A DNA stretch of 7,966 bases from Ilumatobacteraceae bacterium (lineage in GTDB: Bacteria > Actinomycetota > Acidimicrobiia > Acidimicrobiales > Ilumatobacteraceae), in the NCBI GenBank assembly GCA_007122945.1, contig SKSP01000047.1, positions 1 to 7,966 of the forward strand, written 5' to 3'. This document shows, in pieces, positions 5,098 through 7,966 of this stretch. The notes beneath the pieces are model-generated. The model was not told the DNA's origin. It saw only the letters and a program-made list of their open reading frames with translations, and did not search any database. Numbering within the stretch: the first letter of the stretch is position 1; each line of letters opens with the position of its first letter. The position numbers and the translations under genes were made by a program.

Positions 5098-7074
5098 GTG
5101 TCGACCGACACGAATGCAGCAGCAACCACACCAGGATCGAAGGGCCAGTACGGAGCGAAGGACATCCAGGTCCTGGAAGGCCTCGATCCGGTCCGCAAGC
5201 GCCCGGGCATGTACATCGGCTCGACCGGTCTCCAGGGGCTGCACCACCTGATCTGGGAGGTCGTCGACAACTCGGTCGACGAGGCGATGGCGGGCTACTG
5301 CACCCGGATCGGTGTGACGTTGCTCGCCGACGGGGGCTGTCAGGTGGACGACGACGGCCGAGGCATCCCGGTCGACCCGTACCCGTCGGGTCCGCACAAG
5401 GGCAAGAGTGCCGCCGAGGTCGTGCTCACGGTGCTGCACGCGGGCGGCAAGTTCGGCGGCGAGGGCTACAAGGTGTCGGGCGGTCTGCACGGCGTGGGCG
5501 TGAGCGTGGTCAACGCGCTGTCCGAGCGATTGCTGCTCGAGGTCGACCGGGACGGCCGTCGCTACCAGCAGGAGTACGCGAAGGGGGGCAAGCCGCAGGG
5601 CAAGCTGACCGACGTCGGCCCGACCCCCTCGCGCGGCCGCACCAGCGGGACCACGATCACGTTCTGGCCCGACCCGACCGTGTTCGTCGCCGAGGGAACC
5701 GAGTTCGTGGCGCGCACCGTGCTCGAGCGCCTCCAGACCATGGCGTTCTTGAACCGGGGTCTGCAGATCGTGTTCACCGATCAGCGCCCCGAGAAGGAGC
5801 AGACGGTCACCTACCAGTACCGCGGCGGCCTGATCGACTTCGTGAAGCACCTGAACGCCTCGAAGGACCCGTTGTTCTCGAAGGTCTGCCAGTTCGAGGA
5901 GGAGGACCCGAGCGACGGTCACGCCCTCGACATCGCGATCCAATGGAACACCGGGTACCACGAGGGCGTCCACGGCTACGCCAACAACATCTCCACCATC
6001 GAAGGTGGGATGCACGTCGAGGGCTTCAAGACCTCCCTGACGTCGGCCGTCAACAAGTACGCCCGCTCGCGCAACCTGTTGAAGGAGAAGGACCCGAACC
6101 TCACCGGCGAGGACATCCGCGAGGGCATCACGGCGATCATCTCGGTGAAGCTGCGCGACCCGCAGTTCGAGGGGCAGACGAAAGCCAAGCTGGGCAACGT
6201 GTCGATGCGGTCGTTCGTCCAGAAGGTCACCCACGAGCGGCTCGCCGAGTGGCTCGAGGAGAACCCGACCGAGGCCAACAAGGTCGTCAAGAAGGGGCTC
6301 GCCGCCGCGCAGGCCCGCGTCGCGGCCAAGAACGCGCGCAACGCGATCCGCCGCAAGACGGCCCTGTCGGGCGCCGGGATGCCCGACAAGCTGAAGGACT
6401 GCTCGAGCAACGACGCATCCGAGAGCGAGCTGTTCATCGTCGAGGGTGACTCGGCCGGCGGCACCGCGGTCGACGCCCGCTCGCCGCGCACCCAGGCGAT
6501 CCTGCCGATCCGCGGCAAGATCCTCAACGTCGAGCGCGCGCGCGTCGACAAGATGCTGAAGAACAACGAGATCCAGGCGCTGATCACCGCCATCGGTGCC
6601 GGCGTCGGCGACGAGTTCGACGTGACCAAGGCGCGCTACCACAAGGTGATCGCGCTGTGCGACGCCGATGTCGACGGCAGCCACATCCGGACCCTGCTGC
6701 TCACGTTCTTCTTCCGGCAGATGCGCGAGATGGTCGAGGCGGGCTACGTCTACATCGCCCAGCCGCCGCTGTACTCCACCGAGGTGGGCAAGGAGAAGGT
6801 CTATCTCAAGGACGAGATCGCCAAGGCCGCGTTCCTCGCAGCCCGTCCGAACCACAAGAAGGAGTTCCAGCGTCTGAAGGGACTCGGCGAGATGGACTGG
6901 CAGGAGCTGCGCGCCACCACGATGGACCCCGACTCGCGGACCTTGTTGCAGGTCAACGTCGAGGAGGCGGCCGAGGCCGACCAGATCATGAGCGTGCTGA
7001 TGGGCGACGACGTCGAGAGTCGCCGGAACTTCATCACGACCAACGCCCGCGACGTCCGCAACCTCGACTTCTGA
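5098..7074 (+). CDS. gyrB: DNA gyrase subunit B
   Basis: A 658-residue ATPase and TOPRIM subunit of gyrase, which introduces negative supercoils together with GyrA. The GHKL ATP site shows Glu54 and Asn58 in EVVDNS, then DDDGRGIPV, and GGLHGVG (128-134). The transducer lysine is in QTKAK (360-364, Lys362). The TOPRIM domain has EGDSAGG (449-455) with Glu449, PIRGK (470-474) and DADVDG (522-527) for magnesium binding. The C-terminal segment includes GYVYIAQPPLY and ends NARDVRNLDF, as GyrB proteins of this type do. The roughly 165-residue E. coli insert is absent, as expected in this group. GTG 5098 is chosen because GAGG lies five bases upstream and the tail before the ATPase domain is then a normal 22 residues or so. 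gyrA follows after 23 bp, so the two are an operon. Confidence 0.98.
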   Translation: MSTDTNAAATTPGSKGQYGAKDIQVLEGLDPVRKRPGMYIGSTGLQGLHHLIWEVVDNSVDEAMAGYCTRIGVTLLADGGCQVDDDGRGIPVDPYPSGPHKGKSAAEVVLTVLHAGGKFGGEGYKVSGGLHGVGVSVVNALSERLLLEVDRDGRRYQQEYAKGGKPQGKLTDVGPTPSRGRTSGTTITFWPDPTVFVAEGTEFVARTVLERLQTMAFLNRGLQIVFTDQRPEKEQTVTYQYRGGLIDFVKHLNASKDPLFSKVCQFEEEDPSDGHALDIAIQWNTGYHEGVHGYANNISTIEGGMHVEGFKTSLTSAVNKYARSRNLLKEKDPNLTGEDIREGITAIISVKLRDPQFEGQTKAKLGNVSMRSFVQKVTHERLAEWLEENPTEANKVVKKGLAAAQARVAAKNARNAIRRKTALSGAGMPDKLKDCSSNDASESELFIVEGDSAGGTAVDARSPRTQAILPIRGKILNVERARVDKMLKNNEIQALITAIGAGVGDEFDVTKARYHKVIALCDADVDGSHIRTLLLTFFFRQMREMVEAGYVYIAQPPLYSTEVGKEKVYLKDEIAKAAFLAARPNHKKEFQRLKGLGEMDWQELRATTMDPDSRTLLQVNVEEAAEADQIMSVLMGDDVESRRNFITTNARDVRNLDF

Positions 7075-7097
7075 CCCGGAGCCCCGAAAGCGACCAC

Positions 7098-7966
7098 ATG
7101 TCCGACGACACCACACCCCCCACCGACGACACCGACGTCCCCGGTGCCGCGCCCGACGGTCCCGGTGGTGAACCACCCACCACGGCCGACCTGACCGGCA
7201 TCCCCGAGGACCCGATCCAACCGATCCAGCTCCAGGACGAGATGGAGAACTCGTTCCTCGAGTACGCGATGTCGGTCATCATGTCGCGGGCCCTCCCCGA
7301 CGTGCGCGACGGCTTGAAGCCGGTGCACCGCCGGATCATCTGGGACATGGAGCAACAGGGCTTCCGGCCCGACCGCCCGTTCGTGAAGTGCGCCCGCGTC
7401 TCGGGCGACACGATGGCCCGCTACCACCCCCACGGCGACAGCGCGATCTACGACGCGCTGGTCCGCATGGCACAACCGTTCTCGCTGCGCCACCCGCTGA
7501 TCGACTTCCACGGCAACTACGGGAGTCCGGACTTCGGACCGGCTGCTTCGCGCTACTGCGTCATCGGCGACACGCGGGTGCGTCTGGCCGACGGCTCGAC
7601 CATCCCGATCGCCGAGCTCGTGGACTCAGCCCCCGACTCGGAGCGCGACCTCGACGTGGACGTACTCGACCGGGACGGCAAGTCCGTGCATGCCTCCAAG
7701 GGCTTCAACTCCGGTGTCCATCCGACCAAGCGGATCACGACGTCGAGTGGGTTCGAGCTCCGTGGCAGCCACAACCACCTCGTGTTGTGCCTCGTGCCCG
7801 TTGCAGGGGTTCCGATGTTCCAGTGGCTCCAGCTCGACGAGATCACCCCGGGAACGGTGGTGTGTCTCGCACGCAATGCGTGGAAGCAGGTCGTGCCCAC
7901 CTCACGCGAGTACGAGCTCGGGATCCTCTGCGGCGGATGGGTCAGCGAGGGCTGGATCTCCGACGA
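7098..7966 (+). CDS. gyrA: DNA gyrase subunit A, interrupted by an intein (5' part only)
   Basis: The breakage-reunion subunit of gyrase; the window ends inside it. Residues 1 to about 40 form an acidic, Pro/Gly/Thr-rich tail. Gyrase homology begins at QLQDEMENSFLEYAMSVI and continues through RALPDVRDGLKPVHRR. The quinolone-determining region HPHGDSAIYD (110-119) has Ser115 and Asp119, matching E. coli Ser83 and Asp87. The catalytic pair is Arg152-Tyr153 (Tyr codon 7554-7556). Instead of the expected Thr, the frame continues with Cys154 and an intein, so mature GyrA needs protein splicing. ATG 7098 is the first start after gyrB. GGAG at 7078-7081 is too far away to be an ideal Shine-Dalgarno, so coupling to gyrB is likely. 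The rest of the intein and gyrase lie beyond the edge. Confidence 0.96.
   Translation, partial: MSDDTTPPTDDTDVPGAAPDGPGGEPPTTADLTGIPEDPIQPIQLQDEMENSFLEYAMSVIMSRALPDVRDGLKPVHRRIIWDMEQQGFRPDRPFVKCARVSGDTMARYHPHGDSAIYDALVRMAQPFSLRHPLIDFHGNYGSPDFGPAASRYCVIGDTRVRLADGSTIPIAELVDSAPDSERDLDVDVLDRDGKSVHASKGFNSGVHPTKRITTSSGFELRGSHNHLVLCLVPVAGVPMFQWLQLDEITPGTVVCLARNAWKQVVPTSREYELGILCGGWVSEGWISD
7557..7966 (+). other. GyrA intein, N-terminal splicing region and start of the endonuclease domain
   Basis: An in-frame self-splicing element inserted directly after the catalytic Tyr of GyrA, the same site as in the known mycobacterial GyrA inteins (as in M. xenopi and M. leprae). Block A is CVIGDTRVRLADG, with Cys1 as the splicing nucleophile. 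Block B is GFELRGSHNHLVLCL, with Ser71 and His74 where many inteins have Thr-x-x-His. The next stretch, VAGVP then W and DEITPG, closely follows the M. xenopi protein as I remember it. From about residue 119, ELGILCGGWVSEG (120-132) resembles the first LAGLIDADG helix of a homing endonuclease. This suggests a full-length intein of around 400 residues rather than a mini-intein. Only 136 residues are visible, so the C-terminal His-Asn and the Thr of the C-extein cannot be checked. Confidence 0.93.

Noticed and set aside
4954..7176. A 740-codon open frame on the minus strand across gyrB.
   Set aside because: It is antisense to a fully conserved gyrB with intact catalytic motifs, and its residues are those expected from the complement of GC-biased codons.
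7553..7900. A 115-codon minus-strand frame opposite the intein.
   Set aside because: It is the antisense of a well-matched intein and has no recognisable domain or ribosome-binding context.
7557..7966. A shift in codon use at the intein boundary as a sign of recent transfer.
   Set aside because: By hand count, 17 of 136 intein codons end in A or T against 15 of 153 in the preceding gyrase part. The difference is too small to support a claim.

Overview
The window is a high-GC chromosomal replication-origin neighbourhood in the order (rnpA-rpmH, leftward) / dnaA - dnaN - recF - dciA - gyrB - gyrA (rightward). This order, the actinobacterial-type DnaA box TTGTCCACA, the GTG starts and the strongly GC-biased third codon positions point to an actinobacterium. 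My best guess is a deep lineage such as Acidimicrobiia. That placement is inference from gene order and protein character, not from a search.

Layout. Positions 1-301 (minus strand) hold the start of rnpA, cut by the window edge, and the complete rpmH. The start codon of rnpA overlaps the stop codon of rpmH. Positions 302-632 are a 331-bp divergent intergenic region. It carries a candidate rpmH promoter, a candidate dnaA promoter and a perfect inverted pair of consensus DnaA boxes just before dnaA (633-2048). The dnaA-dnaN gap (2049-2280) has several near-consensus DnaA boxes, an 8-bp hairpin and a box followed by CTA-CTA triplets that resembles a DnaA-trio unwinding element. It is the best candidate for oriC. 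dnaN (2281-3381) and recF (3406-4500) follow closely. A GC hairpin separates recF from a short dciA (DUF721, 4580-4933). An extended -10 promoter overlaps the dciA stop codon. It would start a 160-nt structured leader with two tandem repeats and two alternative long-range stems ahead of gyrB (5098-7074). gyrA begins at 7098 and runs off the right edge.

Function. DnaA opens the origin, DciA is the predicted loader of the replicative helicase, DnaN is the sliding clamp, RecF acts in gap repair and fork restart, and GyrB/GyrA remove positive supercoils. RpmH and RnpA link the locus to ribosome and tRNA maturation.

Most notable feature. gyrA is interrupted immediately after its catalytic tyrosine (Tyr153) by an intein that starts at Cys154. 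Only its first 136 residues are in the window: splicing block A, a block B with Ser-x-x-His, and the start of what looks like a LAGLIDADG homing-endonuclease domain. Two genes or gene fragments, rnpA and gyrA, are open at the window edges. I saw no tRNA, rRNA, insertion sequence, CRISPR array or phage gene, and no undescribed multi-gene system.
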